A model generated the notes under the pieces. The model was not told the DNA's origin and did no database searches. It worked only from the letters and a program-made list of their open reading frames with translations. The position numbers were made by a program, and so were the translations under genes. From positions 1 through 57,590 of the forward strand of contig JANYCG010000295.1 of assembly GCA_025360385.1 (NCBI GenBank): a stretch of 57,590 nt of DNA, read 5' to 3'. This document shows positions 18,052 through 28,015 of this stretch, in pieces. The stretch comes from Burkholderiales bacterium (GTDB lineage Bacteria; Pseudomonadota; Gammaproteobacteria; Burkholderiales; Burkholderiaceae_C). Numbering within the stretch: the stretch's first letter is position 1; every line of letters starts with the position of its first letter.

Positions 18052-19101
18052 ATGAAAGTATTCAGGGGATTCAAACATCCCGGCATCGCGCCCTCTTGCG
18101 CGCTGACGATCGGCAATTTTGACGGCGTGCACCGCGGCCACCAAGCCATGCTGGCGCTCTTGTGCAGCGAAGCACACCAACGAGGCATTCCCAGCTGCGT
18201 GCTGACCTTTGAGCCACATCCGCGCGATTATTTTTCCAAGCTGATGGGCAAGCCAGAGCTGGCCCCGGCGCGCGTTGGCACTCTGCGCGACAAGCTGCTG
18301 GACCTGGCCCACTGTGGCATCGACCAGGTGGTGGTGCTGCCCTTCAATGCGGCGCTGGCGGCCAAGCCGGCCCGGGCCTTCATTGACGAAGTGCTGGTGG
18401 GCGGCCTGGGTGCCAAAATAATTTTGGTGGGCGACGACTTCCGCTTTGGCGCCAAACGCGTGGGTGACTACGCCATGCTGGACGCGGCCGGCGACGCGCA
18501 GCCGCCGGGCCGGGGCTTTGACGTGGCCCGCATGAACAGCTACGAGGTTCACACGCTGCGCGTGTCCAGCTCGGCCGTACGCGCTGCACTGATGGCAGGC
18601 GAGATGGCTGACGCAGCACGCCTGCTGGGCCGACCCTACCGCATTTCAGGCCATGTATTGCATGGCCGCAAGCTGGGCCGCGAGCTGGGCTTCAGAACCT
18701 TGAATTTGCACTTTGCCCATTGGAAGCCCGCTGCCAGTGGCATTTTCGTGGTTCAGGTCCATGGCCTGCTGCAAAAGCCGCTGGCCGGTGTGGCCAACCT
18801 GGGCGTGCGGCCTTCGCTGGATGCGAATGACGTCAATGGGGGCCGCGTGCTGCTGGAAACCCATTGCCTGGACTGGCCTGCCGCATTGGGCGCCGACGGG
18901 GGTTACGGTAAAATCATCCGTGTGGAACTGCTACACAAACTGCACGGCGAGCTGAAATACGACAGTCTGGAGGCCCTCACCCTGGGCATCGCCAAAGACC
19001 GGGACGACGCACGCGCCTGGTTTGCGTCGCACCCGTTGGCCCACCCGATGGCCCACTCGATTTCACCTGCGCTTGCCCAGCCAGGTCAGGCCCGAATTTG
19101 A
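18052..19101 (+). CDS. ribF: Bifunctional riboflavin kinase/FAD synthetase
   Basis: RibF converts riboflavin to FMN and FAD. The 349-residue product has the nucleotidyltransferase domain first (CALTIGNFDGVHRGHQAML with the GxFDGxHxGH signature, VLTFEPHPRDYF, STAVRA-type motif SSSAVRAAL) and then the riboflavin kinase domain (RISGHVLHGRKLGRELGFRT, GVANLGVRPS). ATG 18052 has AGGTG upstream and fits the family; the frame is open further back. It is followed by ileS and lspA, a standard order in this group. Confidence 0.95.
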   Translation: MKVFRGFKHPGIAPSCALTIGNFDGVHRGHQAMLALLCSEAHQRGIPSCVLTFEPHPRDYFSKLMGKPELAPARVGTLRDKLLDLAHCGIDQVVVLPFNAALAAKPARAFIDEVLVGGLGAKIILVGDDFRFGAKRVGDYAMLDAAGDAQPPGRGFDVARMNSYEVHTLRVSSSAVRAALMAGEMADAARLLGRPYRISGHVLHGRKLGRELGFRTLNLHFAHWKPAASGIFVVQVHGLLQKPLAGVANLGVRPSLDANDVNGGRVLLETHCLDWPAALGADGGYGKIIRVELLHKLHGELKYDSLEALTLGIAKDRDDARAWFASHPLAHPMAHSISPALAQPGQARI

Positions 19102-19235
19102 CGGGGCCGCATCGACGCACTTTGCCCCGCGTCAAAAAAATTGGCGCCTGAGAACTCTCGGGCGTCCCTGCTTTTCAGCCTGCAAGCCCCAAGCCGCAAA
19201 CTTTGCAGATTCCTGTCCCCAATTTGAAATCGCCC

Positions 19236-22163
19236 ATGACCGACACCGTTGACACCACCCGACTGGATTACCGCAGCACCCTGAATCTGCCCGACACACC
19301 CTTTCCCATGCGCGGCGACCTGGCCAAACGCGAACCGGGGTGGGTCAAGCAATGGGAAGACCAGGGCACCTACCAAAAGCTGCGCGATGCCCGCGCCCAC
19401 GCGCCCAAATTCATCTTGCACGATGGCCCGCCGTATGCCAATGGTCAGATCCACATGGGTCACGCCGTCAACAAGATTTTGAAAGACATGATCGTCAAGG
19501 CGCGCCAGCTCAAAGGCCTTGACGCCGCCTACATCCCGGGCTGGGACTGCCATGGCCTGCCGATTGAAAACGCGATTGAAAAGAAGTTTGGCCGCAATCT
19601 TCCGCGTGACGACATGCAGGCCAAAAGCCGCGCCTTCGCCACCGAACAAATTGGCATTCAGATGGCCGACTTCAAGCGACTGGGCGTGCTGGGTGACTGG
19701 CAGCGACCCTACCGCACCATGGATTTCGCCAATGAAGCAGGTGAAATTCGCGCATTCAAGCGCGTGGTCGAGCGCGGTTTTGTCTACCGCGGCCTCAAGC
19801 CCGTTTACTGGTGTTTTGACTGCGGCTCGTCCCTGGCCGAGTTCGAGATCGAATACGCCGACAAAAAATCGCAGACGCTGGACGTGGGGTTTTTGTGTGC
19901 CGAGCCCGCCAAGTTAGCGGCTGCATTTGGCGTCGGTGTTTTGTCCAAAGACGCCTTCGCCGTCATCTGGACCACGACCGCCTGGACGATCCCCGCCAAC
20001 CAGGCTTTGAACCTGAACCCTGAACTCGTCTACGCCCTGGTCGACACCGAACGCGGCCTGCTGATTTTGGCCGAATCGCTGGTCGACACATGCCTGGCGC
20101 GTTATGCACTGACTGGCAAAACCATCGCGACGACGCAAGGCAAAAACCTGGCGGGCATCAACTTCAAACACCCGTTGAGCCATGTCGAGAAAGCCTATGA
20201 CCGCCTCTCGCCCATCTACCTTGCCGACTACGCCACAGCCGACGACGGCACGGGTCTGGTGCATTCTGCGCCGGCGTACGGCGTGGAAGACTTCAACAGT
20301 TGCGTGGCCCACGGCATGGCCTATGACGACATCTTGAACCCGGTGCAGGGCAATGGTGCCTACGCGGCGGACTTCCCGCTGTTCGGCGGCCAGCACATCT
20401 GGAAAGCGGCACCGGTCATCATCAACACCCTGCGCAGCGCTGGGCGGCTGTTCAACACCGTGGACATCGTGCACAGCTACCCGCACTGCTGGCGCCACAA
20501 AACACCGGTCATCTACCGGGCGGCGGCGCAGTGGTTCATCCGCATGGATGAAGGCGTCGGCGTGTTCACCAAAGACAAAGCCGCCAAGACCCTGCGCCAA
20601 CTGGCCCTGGATGCGATTGAGCACACCGCCTTCTTCCCCGAGAACGGCAAGGCCCGCCTGCACGACATGATTGCCGGCCGACCCGACTGGTGCATCAGCC
20701 GCCAGCGCAGTTGGGGCGTGCCCCTGCCCTTCTTTTTGCACAAGGACAGCGGCGAGTTGCATCCGAAAACCATGGAGATTCTGGACATCGCCGCCGACAT
20801 GGTGCAAGCCGGTGGCATCGAGGCCTGGAGCAAGGCCGACACCGAATCCATTTTCAGCAAAGTGGCTTGTGCGGCAGATGCCCCCAGCTATACCAAAAGC
20901 AGCGACATTCTGGAGGTCTGGTTTGACTCCGGCACCACCCACACCACAGTTTTGAAAGGCAGCCACCAAAAGACGCGGGCCGATGGCAGCTCGGCCCATG
21001 CGCATGAAGGCCTTGACCCGAGCACCGGCCTGACCGTGCCTGAGACCGACCTTTACCTTGAAGGCCACGACCAACACCGCGGCTGGTTCCACAGCTCGCT
21101 GCTGACCGCCTGCGCCATGTATGACCGCGCACCCTACAAAGCCATTTTGACGCACGGCTTCACAGTGGACAGCAAGGGCCACAAGATGAGCAAGAGCCTG
21201 GGCAACGGCATCGAGCCGCAGGCCGTCAGTGGCAAACTGGGTGCGGAAATCATCCGCCTGTGGGTGGCGGCCAGCGACTACTCAGGCGACATTGCCGGGG
21301 ACGAGAAAATCCTGGCCCGCGTCGTCGACACCTACCGGCGCATCCGCAACACGCTGAAGTTTCTGCTGGCCAACGTCAGCGACTTTGACCCCGCCACAGA
21401 CGCCGTGCCGCTGGCGCAGATGCTGGAGATCGACCGTTACGCGCTGAGCCGCGCCGCGCAACTCCAGACCGACATCCTGGCGCACTACGAGGTCTATGAA
21501 TTCCATCCCGTGGTCTCGAAACTGCAAATTTATTGCAGCGAAGACCTGGGCTCGTTCTACCTGGACATCCTCAAAGACCGGCTGTACACGACCGCACCCA
21601 AATCCTTGGCGCGACGCAGTGCACAAACCGCCCTGTGGCAGATCACGCAAGGCATGTTGCGCTGGATGGCACCATTTTTGAGCTTCACATCCGAGGAAGC
21701 CTGGGCCGTGTTGTCAGCGGCTGGCAAAATTCCCAGCGCCAATGCCGCGTCAATTTTCATGGACACGTATGTCGCCTTCGACACGCCTGACGTGGCGCTG
21801 CTGGCCAAGTGGGGCCGCATCTGCGAGATCCGCGACCTGGTCAACAAGGCCATTGAAACATTACGGGCTGACGGCAAGGTAGGCTCGTCATTGCAAGCCA
21901 ATGTCACACTCACAGTCAACGCCGCAGACCATGCACTGCTGCAAAGCCTTGGGGCTGACCTGAAGTTTGTTTTCATCACATCAGCTATTACCTTAGTAGC
22001 AAACAATTCAATATCCGTAGGAACATTTGCCTCGCTGGACGTCAAATGCGAACGCTGCTGGCATTACATGCCCGATGTAGGAAGCGACGCCAGCCACCCC
22101 GGCATTTGCGGCCGCTGCATCAGCAACCTCTACGGCGCAGGTGAAGTGCGGGAGTTTGCTTGA
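19236..22163 (+). CDS. ileS: Isoleucyl-tRNA synthetase
   Basis: The 975-residue enzyme charges tRNA-Ile. Class I signatures are present: [14 protein letters not shown] (HIGH-like HMGH) near residue 65 and KMSKSLGNG near 650. It also has the editing domain, the anticodon-binding domain and the C-terminal zinc site CERCWHYM with CGRCISN. Near residues 915-935 a dispersed DNA repeat (21983-22028) is read in frame as [16 protein letters not shown], an insertion shortly before the zinc domain. An upstream ATG at 19203 is open; 19236 (MTDTVDT) is taken as start. Confidence 0.96.
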   Translation: MTDTVDTTRLDYRSTLNLPDTPFPMRGDLAKREPGWVKQWEDQGTYQKLRDARAHAPKFILHDGPPYANGQIHMGHAVNKILKDMIVKARQLKGLDAAYIPGWDCHGLPIENAIEKKFGRNLPRDDMQAKSRAFATEQIGIQMADFKRLGVLGDWQRPYRTMDFANEAGEIRAFKRVVERGFVYRGLKPVYWCFDCGSSLAEFEIEYADKKSQTLDVGFLCAEPAKLAAAFGVGVLSKDAFAVIWTTTAWTIPANQALNLNPELVYALVDTERGLLILAESLVDTCLARYALTGKTIATTQGKNLAGINFKHPLSHVEKAYDRLSPIYLADYATADDGTGLVHSAPAYGVEDFNSCVAHGMAYDDILNPVQGNGAYAADFPLFGGQHIWKAAPVIINTLRSAGRLFNTVDIVHSYPHCWRHKTPVIYRAAAQWFIRMDEGVGVFTKDKAAKTLRQLALDAIEHTAFFPENGKARLHDMIAGRPDWCISRQRSWGVPLPFFLHKDSGELHPKTMEILDIAADMVQAGGIEAWSKADTESIFSKVACAADAPSYTKSSDILEVWFDSGTTHTTVLKGSHQKTRADGSSAHAHEGLDPSTGLTVPETDLYLEGHDQHRGWFHSSLLTACAMYDRAPYKAILTHGFTVDSKGHKMSKSLGNGIEPQAVSGKLGAEIIRLWVAASDYSGDIAGDEKILARVVDTYRRIRNTLKFLLANVSDFDPATDAVPLAQMLEIDRYALSRAAQLQTDILAHYEVYEFHPVVSKLQIYCSEDLGSFYLDILKDRLYTTAPKSLARRSAQTALWQITQGMLRWMAPFLSFTSEEAWAVLSAAGKIPSANAASIFMDTYVAFDTPDVALLAKWGRICEIRDLVNKAIETLRADGKVGSSLQANVTLTVNAADHALLQSLGADLKFVFITSAITLVANNSISVGTFASLDVKCERCWHYMPDVGSDASHPGICGRCISNLYGAGEVREFA
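21983..22028 (+). repeat. Dispersed ATAGC-N16-ACGGGGAC repeat, copy 5 (inside ileS)
   Basis: GCTATTACCTTAGTAGC forms the inverted arms, followed after exactly 16 bases by GTAGGAAC and then ATTTGCC. It is in sense orientation and in frame within ileS. Confidence 0.75.
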
Positions 22164-22166
22164 CCC

Positions 22167-22239
22167 CGTTCGCTCTGAGCCTGGCTAAGGGTCTTTCAAT
22201 CACCGTGGCGACAGGCTTGGACAAGCTCAGCCCGAACGG
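22167..22239. repeat. REP-like imperfect inverted repeat between ileS and lspA
   Basis: CCGTTCGCTCTGAGCCTGG at the left and its near inverse at 22215-22239 (GCTCAGCCCGAACGG core) face each other across about 28 bp. The CCGTTCG-GGCTGAGC pattern resembles REP elements common in proteobacteria. It lies within the probable ribF-ileS-lspA transcript and could form a hairpin that modulates downstream expression. Confidence 0.7.
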
Positions 22240-22248
22240 ACTATCTCA

Positions 22249-22764
22249 ATGAGCAAATTTGTCAAATCCTCCTCCAGCCTGCTGGTCTGGCTGGGCCTGG
22301 CGCTGATCATCCTGATCTTCGACCAACTCACCAAAGTGATGGTGGTGGGGTATTACAAACTGGGGGACAGCACCGTGCTGGCCAGTTACTTCAACGTCGT
22401 GCGCGTGCACAATGAAGGCGCGGCCTTTTCTTTTTTGGCAGGCGCCGGCGGCTGGCAGCGCTGGTTCTTCACGGGCATCGGGTTTGCGGCGGCGGGTTTC
22501 ATCGTCTGGATGCTCAAGTCACACCCTGGGCAAAAGCTGTTTTCATTCGCCATGGCCTGCATTCTGGGGGGTGCCATCGGCAACGTGATCGACCGCCTGC
22601 TGTACGGTTATGTGGTGGATTTTCTGGACTTCCACGGGTCTTTTTTGAACCCCGTATTTTCAGGGGGCCACTTCCCGGCGTTCAACGTGGCTGACAGCGC
22701 CATCAGCGTGGGCGCGGCTTGTTTGATACTCGATGAGATTCTGCGCGTGCGCCGCGCCAAATAA
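22249..22764 (+). CDS. lspA: Lipoprotein signal peptidase
   Basis: LspA is the inner-membrane aspartic protease that cuts prolipoprotein signal peptides. The 171-residue product has four hydrophobic segments and the conserved catalytic aspartates in [15 protein letters not shown] and [11 protein letters not shown], plus [11 protein letters not shown]. Length is normal. It lies 85 bp after ileS, as in most proteobacteria. Confidence 0.96.
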   Translation: MSKFVKSSSSLLVWLGLALIILIFDQLTKVMVVGYYKLGDSTVLASYFNVVRVHNEGAAFSFLAGAGGWQRWFFTGIGFAAAGFIVWMLKSHPGQKLFSFAMACILGGAIGNVIDRLLYGYVVDFLDFHGSFLNPVFSGGHFPAFNVADSAISVGAACLILDEILRVRRAK

Positions 22765-22779
22765 ACCCGATCAAAGCCC

Positions 22780-24438
22780 GTGACCCACCTGCTCAACCTG
22801 CTCGCCGCCATCGCCCTGCTGGTCTGGGGCACGCACCTGGTGCGCACGGGCATCCTGCGGGTATTTGGGGCCAATCTGCGCAACCTGCTGGCCAAGAGCA
22901 CCGCCAACCGCGTGGCCGCTGTGTTGTCGGGCATTGGCGTGACGGCGCTGGTGCAAAGCAGCACCGCCACCGCGCTGATCGTCTCCTCGTTTGTCGGCCA
23001 GGGCCTGATGAGCCTGCCGTCGGCGCTGGCCGTCATGCTGGGAGCGGACATTGGCACCAGCCTGATGGCGGTGCTGTTCTCGCGCGACCTGTCCTGGCTG
23101 TCGCCACTGTTCATTCTGGTCGGCGTGGTGTTTTTCATCCTGCGCCCGTCCAGTGGCGTGGGACGGGTTGGGCGGGTACTGATCGGCTTGGGGCTGATGT
23201 TGCTGGCGCTCAAGCTGGTCACGCAGTCTGCCAACATCCTCACCCAGGCCCCGGTCGTGAAGGAACTGCTGGCCAGCCTGACCAGTGACCTGCTGCTGGA
23301 GATTTTTGTCGGCACGGTGCTGGCGGTGCTGTCGTATTCCAGCCTGGCGGTGGTGCTGCTCACCGCTGCGTTCGCGCTGTCGCACGTGATTCCGATGGAG
23401 GTTGCGCTTGGCCTGGTGCTGGGGGCCAATTTGGGCAGCGGCCTGCTGGCCCTGTTGACCACACTCAAGGCCAATGTTGAAACCCGCCAGGTGCCCTTGG
23501 GCAATTTTGTTTTCAAGGCGCTGGGCGTGGCCCTGGCGGCGCCCTTTATTGGCCTGTGGCTCCAGCATGTTCCCAAAGTGCTGGGGGACCTGGCAACGCC
23601 CGTGGTCTTGTTCCACCTGACCTTCAACGTCGTTATGGGCGGCCTGTTCATTGGGCTGACGGGCCGCATCGCGCACTGGGTCGCCCTGGTGTTGCCCAAG
23701 CCCGTCAAAAGCACGGTCGCAGGCCGACAGCGGCACCTGGATGCCACGGCGCTGTCCACCCCCTCTTTGGCCATTTCCTGCGCCGTGCGTGAGGCCATGC
23801 ACCAGGCCGACGTGGTGGAGGCCATGTTGCTGGGCGCCATGAACGTTATCCGCCACAACGACCGCACACTCGCCGCTGAGCTGCGCCAGATGGACGACAC
23901 GGTGGACGAGCTTTACTCCGACATCAAGTATTACCTGACCAAAATATCGCGCGAGGCGCTGGAAGAAAACGAGGCGCGACGCTGGACCGACATCATCAGC
24001 TTCACCATCAACATGGAGCAGATCGGCGACATCATCGAACGCGTGATCCAGGACATCGAAGACAAAAAAATCACGCCGGGGCGCGAATTTTCAGAAGCCG
24101 GGATGCGTGAAATCTGCGAGCTGCACGCCCGCCTGGTCGACAACTTGCGCCTGGGCATGAGCGTGTTTTTGAACGGCACACTGCGCGACGCCCAAAAACT
24201 GCTGGAAGAAAAAACCCGCTTTCGGGACCTGGAGCGCCAATACGCCGCGTCCCACCTGGACCGTCTCGCAGTCAACACCGTGCAAAGCATAGAAACCAGC
24301 TCGTTGCACCTGGATTTGATCAGCGACCTGAAACGCATCAACTCTCACATCTGCTCCATTGCCTACCCCATCCTCGACTCGGCCGGAGTGCTGGCGCCTA
24401 ACCGCTTGCGCCAGCCAGCGCTGCTGGACGAGCGGTAG
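22780..24438 (+). CDS. Na/Pi cotransporter family protein with PhoU-like C-terminal domain
   Basis: 552 residues from a GTG start 15 bp after lspA. The N-terminal half has about eight membrane segments with the two inverted-repeat signatures of this family, LVQSSTATALIVSSF and LSYSSLAVVLLTAAF. From about residue 330 a PhoU-like helical domain follows (MLLGAMNVIRHNDR, ISFTINMEQIGDIIERV). Such proteins move sodium and phosphate; direction and control are uncertain. Tight spacing suggests cotranscription with ileS-lspA. Confidence 0.88.
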   Translation: MTHLLNLLAAIALLVWGTHLVRTGILRVFGANLRNLLAKSTANRVAAVLSGIGVTALVQSSTATALIVSSFVGQGLMSLPSALAVMLGADIGTSLMAVLFSRDLSWLSPLFILVGVVFFILRPSSGVGRVGRVLIGLGLMLLALKLVTQSANILTQAPVVKELLASLTSDLLLEIFVGTVLAVLSYSSLAVVLLTAAFALSHVIPMEVALGLVLGANLGSGLLALLTTLKANVETRQVPLGNFVFKALGVALAAPFIGLWLQHVPKVLGDLATPVVLFHLTFNVVMGGLFIGLTGRIAHWVALVLPKPVKSTVAGRQRHLDATALSTPSLAISCAVREAMHQADVVEAMLLGAMNVIRHNDRTLAAELRQMDDTVDELYSDIKYYLTKISREALEENEARRWTDIISFTINMEQIGDIIERVIQDIEDKKITPGREFSEAGMREICELHARLVDNLRLGMSVFLNGTLRDAQKLLEEKTRFRDLERQYAASHLDRLAVNTVQSIETSSLHLDLISDLKRINSHICSIAYPILDSAGVLAPNRLRQPALLDER

Positions 24439-24515
24439 CCTTATTGCTCAATATTGTCGGCCTTACGGGCTTTGTTGTTCAACCTCCATGGCTTTTTGCC
24501 CTTGCACAAACTGTG

Positions 24516-25793
24516 TCACTTCGACTGCGTCGCCAACGGGGCTGGCGCAGACAGGCTCAGGTAAACATACAGGCCCATCTGCGCCACGCCTTGCTCTTCG
24601 CGCAACGGGGCCGTCACCAAGGCATCGATGGCAAACCCGGCCTCGGTGGCGGCACGCCGCAGGTAGGCCTGCGAGTGGGCATAACGCAGGCTGGGCAACA
24701 AGCGCATATCGACCGGCGGCCCCGCCGGGCTTGTGGGCATCAATTCCACAGTCAAACAGAACTGGCCTGGCGGTCGCAAACACGCCGCCACCGCATGGAA
24801 CAAAGGCTCCAGCGCGCCCACATAAATCAACACGTCTGCCGCCACCACCAAGTCGAACTTGGGCTCTTGCAGCCGGTCCGGGTCGCGCAGATAGGCCACA
24901 GCGTCCGCGTGAACCAGGCTGTCATACACACCAGTCTGACGCGCTACCTCCAGCATGCCGCTGGAGATGTCCAGCCCCGCCAAATGGTCGGCCACCGGCC
25001 GGATCAAAGGCCCGCACAGCCCCGAGCCACAGCCCACATCCAGCGCCCTGGCGTAGTGCCGTGGCGCGGCTTTAAGCAGGTGCCCCATCAGCACCTCTGG
25101 CCCTTGGTACTTCAGCACATTGACCAGGTGGCCCTGAAAATCCTGGGCATAGTCGTCAAACAGGCGTTCGACATAGGTGCGCGGCGCGGCGCCAGGGGCG
25201 CTGTCCGACCGGATTGCGCCAAGGTAATAGGTGTTGAGTTCAAGGTCGGCACCCGCCTGGATCGCCGCCTGAAAACTTTGGGCCGCTTCGTCCTGCCGAC
25301 CCAGGTCGCGCAGCACCACGCCGCGGTTGCCCCAGGCCCTGCCGTTGCGCGGCTCCAGGGCCAAGGCCTGGTCCAGGCAGGCCAGGCCGGCCAGGTTTTG
25401 ATTCAGCGCGATGTGCGCCTGGGAGGTGTGCAGCCACAACAAGGCTTGGTCCGGGTCAATGGCACAGGCCTGCTCAAGGCAGTCGAGCGCGGCCTGCGAC
25501 GCCCCAAGTGCCAGCAGCGTGCGGCCCTGAAACCACCAGGCATCGCGGTTGCGCGGCTCCATGCCGCAAGCCTGATGCAGCATGGGCAAGGCGGCGTCAT
25601 ACTTGCCCAGCTTGAAACGCGTCACGCCCAGATTCACCAGGCTTGACGCACGATCCGGCCACAGCGCCAAGGCCGCTTCAAAACTTGCTTCAGCCAAAGA
25701 CAACTGGCCTGCATTGACGTGGCTCAGGCCGAGCAAGAAATGAGTCTTGGCGGCGTCAAAAATCGCGTCGGCAGATGCACTGGAAGTTGTCAT
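24516..25793 (-). CDS. TPR-repeat protein with C-terminal SAM-dependent methyltransferase domain
   Basis: 425 residues. Residues about 10-185 hold five or so tetratricopeptide repeats (for example AEASFEAALALWPDRASSL, NRGVVLRDLGRQDEAAQSF). After a linker with YVERLFDDYAQDFQGHLV, a class I methyltransferase domain begins (ALDVGCGSGLCGPLI, GLDISSGMLEVAR, FDLVVAADVLIYVG). The YxxxFDxYAxxFD-like linker is typical of TPR-methyltransferases. The substrate is unknown. It is the last gene of a reverse-strand group with the Nudix and quinone oxidoreductase genes. Confidence 0.88.
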   Translation of the reverse strand: MTTSSASADAIFDAAKTHFLLGLSHVNAGQLSLAEASFEAALALWPDRASSLVNLGVTRFKLGKYDAALPMLHQACGMEPRNRDAWWFQGRTLLALGASQAALDCLEQACAIDPDQALLWLHTSQAHIALNQNLAGLACLDQALALEPRNGRAWGNRGVVLRDLGRQDEAAQSFQAAIQAGADLELNTYYLGAIRSDSAPGAAPRTYVERLFDDYAQDFQGHLVNVLKYQGPEVLMGHLLKAAPRHYARALDVGCGSGLCGPLIRPVADHLAGLDISSGMLEVARQTGVYDSLVHADAVAYLRDPDRLQEPKFDLVVAADVLIYVGALEPLFHAVAACLRPPGQFCLTVELMPTSPAGPPVDMRLLPSLRYAHSQAYLRRAATEAGFAIDALVTAPLREEQGVAQMGLYVYLSLSAPAPLATQSK

Positions 25794-25826
25794 GGCTTCG
25801 GGTGTCGCGTCAACAGGGCAGCTCAG

Positions 25827-26795
25827 TCAATCGAGTCGGCCCGCACGATGGGCGGGCGCCTCGCCAAGGTGCGATCCCGGGTCCAGCGCAGCCACCAAAA
25901 TCAGGGCCGCTTCAAGCGTGAACTGGTCCCGTTCAAGCCATTCAATCAACTCATGGCGCGCCAGCAGTTTGAACTGCGCCACCTCGCCGTCCTGGTTGGC
26001 GGGCTCTAGCCCATGGGGCAAGGTGCAGCGGTACCAGGCGATGGACTCGACGACATAACCAATGCCCTGGTCATCCCCCCCGTCGCCTGCGTCGGCGGTT
26101 GGGCGGCGCACCGCCACGAGCCCGCAACGCTCTAAATTGTGCAGCTGTTCGGGTTTTATGCCCGCCTCTTCCCAGGTCTCACGCGCCAAAGCCGAGTCCA
26201 GCGTGTCGTGCGCCGACACCATGCCGCCCATCAGGGTGTCCCAAAGCCCGGGGTCGTTGGATTTGGTCAAGGCCCGTTGCTGCACCCAGACCCTGCCGTC
26301 AGGCGCCAGCCCGTGCAAATGCACCGCCTGTGTCGCTAGGCCCAAAGGCCGCACGGCGCCGCGCTCCACACTGCCCAGCCGCTGGCCGGAATCACTGCAA
26401 ACACCCAACTGTTCGTTGCGCCAATGGTGGCGAACATGGCCCAGGTTGGCGTCATGCAGCGCTTGGGCTATGGCGGCGAGGCTGGCGCTCAGGCTGGCAG
26501 CGTGGCCTGGCTTGGCCCCCGCCGCCGTCACTTGGGCGCCAGACCATTTGGCGTCGGGCACCGTGCCAATGCGCCAAGCGGGCGTCGGTTTTCCATGCTT
26601 CAAATACTCTGATTTAAATAGCAAGCTATCAAGCATTGACGGGGACTTAACCCCCATTTCACTCACAAGATTGCTCAAAACCGAGCCGATGACGTGTTCA
26701 CCCCAGCACAGCGCCACACGCGGGCGCAGCGGCGCAAGGCTGGCCCGGGCATGAAGCCGGGCCAGCCAGACCGGGTCGAACACGAGGCCGCTCAA
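25827..26795 (-). CDS. Nudix hydrolase with N-terminal DUF4743-like domain
   Basis: 322 residues. The N-terminal part (LARLHARASLAPLRPRVAL) is like the domain that precedes the Nudix fold in plant and fungal thiamine-pyrophosphokinase-related proteins. The Nudix box GMVSAHDTLDSALARETWEE (about residues 190-209) has the key REXXEE core as RETWEE, with Asp replacing the first Glu. A dispersed repeat lies antisense inside the gene and encodes part of SPSMLDSLLFKSEYLKHG. It may hydrolyse damaged nucleotide or thiamine derivatives. Confidence 0.85.
   Translation of the reverse strand: MSGLVFDPVWLARLHARASLAPLRPRVALCWGEHVIGSVLSNLVSEMGVKSPSMLDSLLFKSEYLKHGKPTPAWRIGTVPDAKWSGAQVTAAGAKPGHAASLSASLAAIAQALHDANLGHVRHHWRNEQLGVCSDSGQRLGSVERGAVRPLGLATQAVHLHGLAPDGRVWVQQRALTKSNDPGLWDTLMGGMVSAHDTLDSALARETWEEAGIKPEQLHNLERCGLVAVRRPTADAGDGGDDQGIGYVVESIAWYRCTLPHGLEPANQDGEVAQFKLLARHELIEWLERDQFTLEAALILVAALDPGSHLGEAPAHRAGRLD
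26609..26650 (+). repeat. Dispersed ATAGC-N16-ACGGGGAC repeat, copy 6 (antisense inside Nudix gene)
   Basis: ATAGC is followed after exactly 16 bases by a perfect ACGGGGAC. The repeat is on the plus strand while the gene is on the minus strand, so its reverse complement is translated. Confidence 0.8.
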
Positions 26796-26807
26796 TCGCT
26801 TGCCGGT

Positions 26808-27791
26808 TTACAGGGTGATGATGGTGCAGCCCGTCGTCTTGCGCGCTTCGAGGTCGCGGTGCGCCTGCTGCACCTGGTCCAGCGGATAGGTTTGTTCGAT
26901 CAAAATTTTGACCGCGCCACTTTGCACCACGGCGCACAGGTCGTCCATCATGGCCTGGTTGGTCTCGCGCGTGGCGATGTGGGTGAACAGGGTCTGGCGC
27001 GTGACGTACAGGGAACCTTTGGCGCCCAGCAGGCCTGGCGCAAACGGCGGCACAGGGCCAGACGCGTTGCCAAAACTGGCCATCAGGCCAAACGGCATCA
27101 AGCAGTCAAGCGACTTGTCCCAGGTGTCTTTGCCGACCGAGTCATAGACCACTTTGACGCCTTTGCCCCCCGTGATGTCTTTCACCCGGGCCAGAAAATC
27201 CTCGGTCACGTAGTTGATGGCATGGGCTGCGCCATGCGCTTTGGCCAGGGCGCATTTGGCGTCTGAGCCGGCTGTGCCAATCAATTGCAGCCCCAAAGCT
27301 TTGGCCCACTGGCAGGCGATCAGGCCTACGCCCCCGGCGGCGGCGTGGAACAGCACAAAGTCGCCAGCCTTCAAACCCTCGACCGGCAAGGTGCGTTTGA
27401 GCAGGTACTGCGCCGTCATGCCCTTGAGCATCATGGCGGCGCCGGTTTCAAATGAAATTGCGTCGGGCAGCTTGCAGACATTTCGCCCCGGCATCAACCG
27501 CAGCTCGCTGTAACTGCCGGGCGGGTTGGCCGCGTAAGCCGCGCGGTCCCCCGCCTGCAAATGCGTGACACCTGCGCCCACCGCTTCAACGATGCCCGAG
27601 GCCTCCATGCCCAGCTTGAGCGGCATCGGCAGCGCGTACAGGCCGCTGCGCTGGTACACGTCGATGAAGTTCAGGCCAATGGCTTTGTGGCGGATGCGGA
27701 TTTCACCCGGGCCGGGCTCCCCCACCTGGACATCCACCAGTTTCATCTCTTCGGGGCCGCCATTTTTGTCGATCACGATTGCTTTGCTCAT
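26808..27791 (-). CDS. NADPH:quinone oxidoreductase (zeta-crystallin type)
   Basis: 327 residues of the zinc-free medium-chain dehydrogenase family: GEIRIRHKAIGLNFIDVYQR, the NADPH-binding AAAGGVGLIACQWAKALGLQ and HRDLEARKTTGCTIITL at the C-terminus, all typical of Qor. It reduces quinones with NADPH. The Nudix gene follows 12 bp downstream. It is divergent from iorA with 224 bp between them. Confidence 0.92.
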   Translation of the reverse strand: MSKAIVIDKNGGPEEMKLVDVQVGEPGPGEIRIRHKAIGLNFIDVYQRSGLYALPMPLKLGMEASGIVEAVGAGVTHLQAGDRAAYAANPPGSYSELRLMPGRNVCKLPDAISFETGAAMMLKGMTAQYLLKRTLPVEGLKAGDFVLFHAAAGGVGLIACQWAKALGLQLIGTAGSDAKCALAKAHGAAHAINYVTEDFLARVKDITGGKGVKVVYDSVGKDTWDKSLDCLMPFGLMASFGNASGPVPPFAPGLLGAKGSLYVTRQTLFTHIATRETNQAMMDDLCAVVQSGAVKILIEQTYPLDQVQQAHRDLEARKTTGCTIITL

Positions 27792-27918
27792 GGGTTTTTC
27801 TCGCTTGGGTTGGTTGGATCGTTGCGCCGGTTTTCACGCCAAACGCGGTGTTGATGTGCTTTCAGGCGGCTGAATGGTGCCATGGAATTGTATTTTGCGC
27901 TGGGCCAATTTTCAGCTT

Positions 27919-27958
27919 GGTTAAGCTCGGGTGGTTAAGCTCGTGGGTTAAGCCCGTG
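27919..27958 (+). repeat. Three 13-14 bp direct repeats upstream of iorA
   Basis: GGTTAAGCTCGGGT, GGTTAAGCTCGTG and GGTTAAGCCCGTG follow each other head to tail, ending 57 bp before the iorA start. One helical turn and a bit per unit would suit cooperative binding of a regulator. A slippage-made array without function is the alternative. Confidence 0.6.
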
Positions 27959-28015
27959 CTTAAAATCACGCAGCCACCCGCCTGTCCGTGGGCACCCACC
28001 ATTTTTGAGGCCCGC

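Noticed and set aside
19914-21182. 422-residue minus-strand ORF inside ileS
   Set aside because: Shadow of the ileS coding sequence.
22608-23900. 430-residue minus-strand ORF over lspA and the Na/Pi symporter gene
   Set aside because: Low-complexity antisense frame over two well-supported genes.
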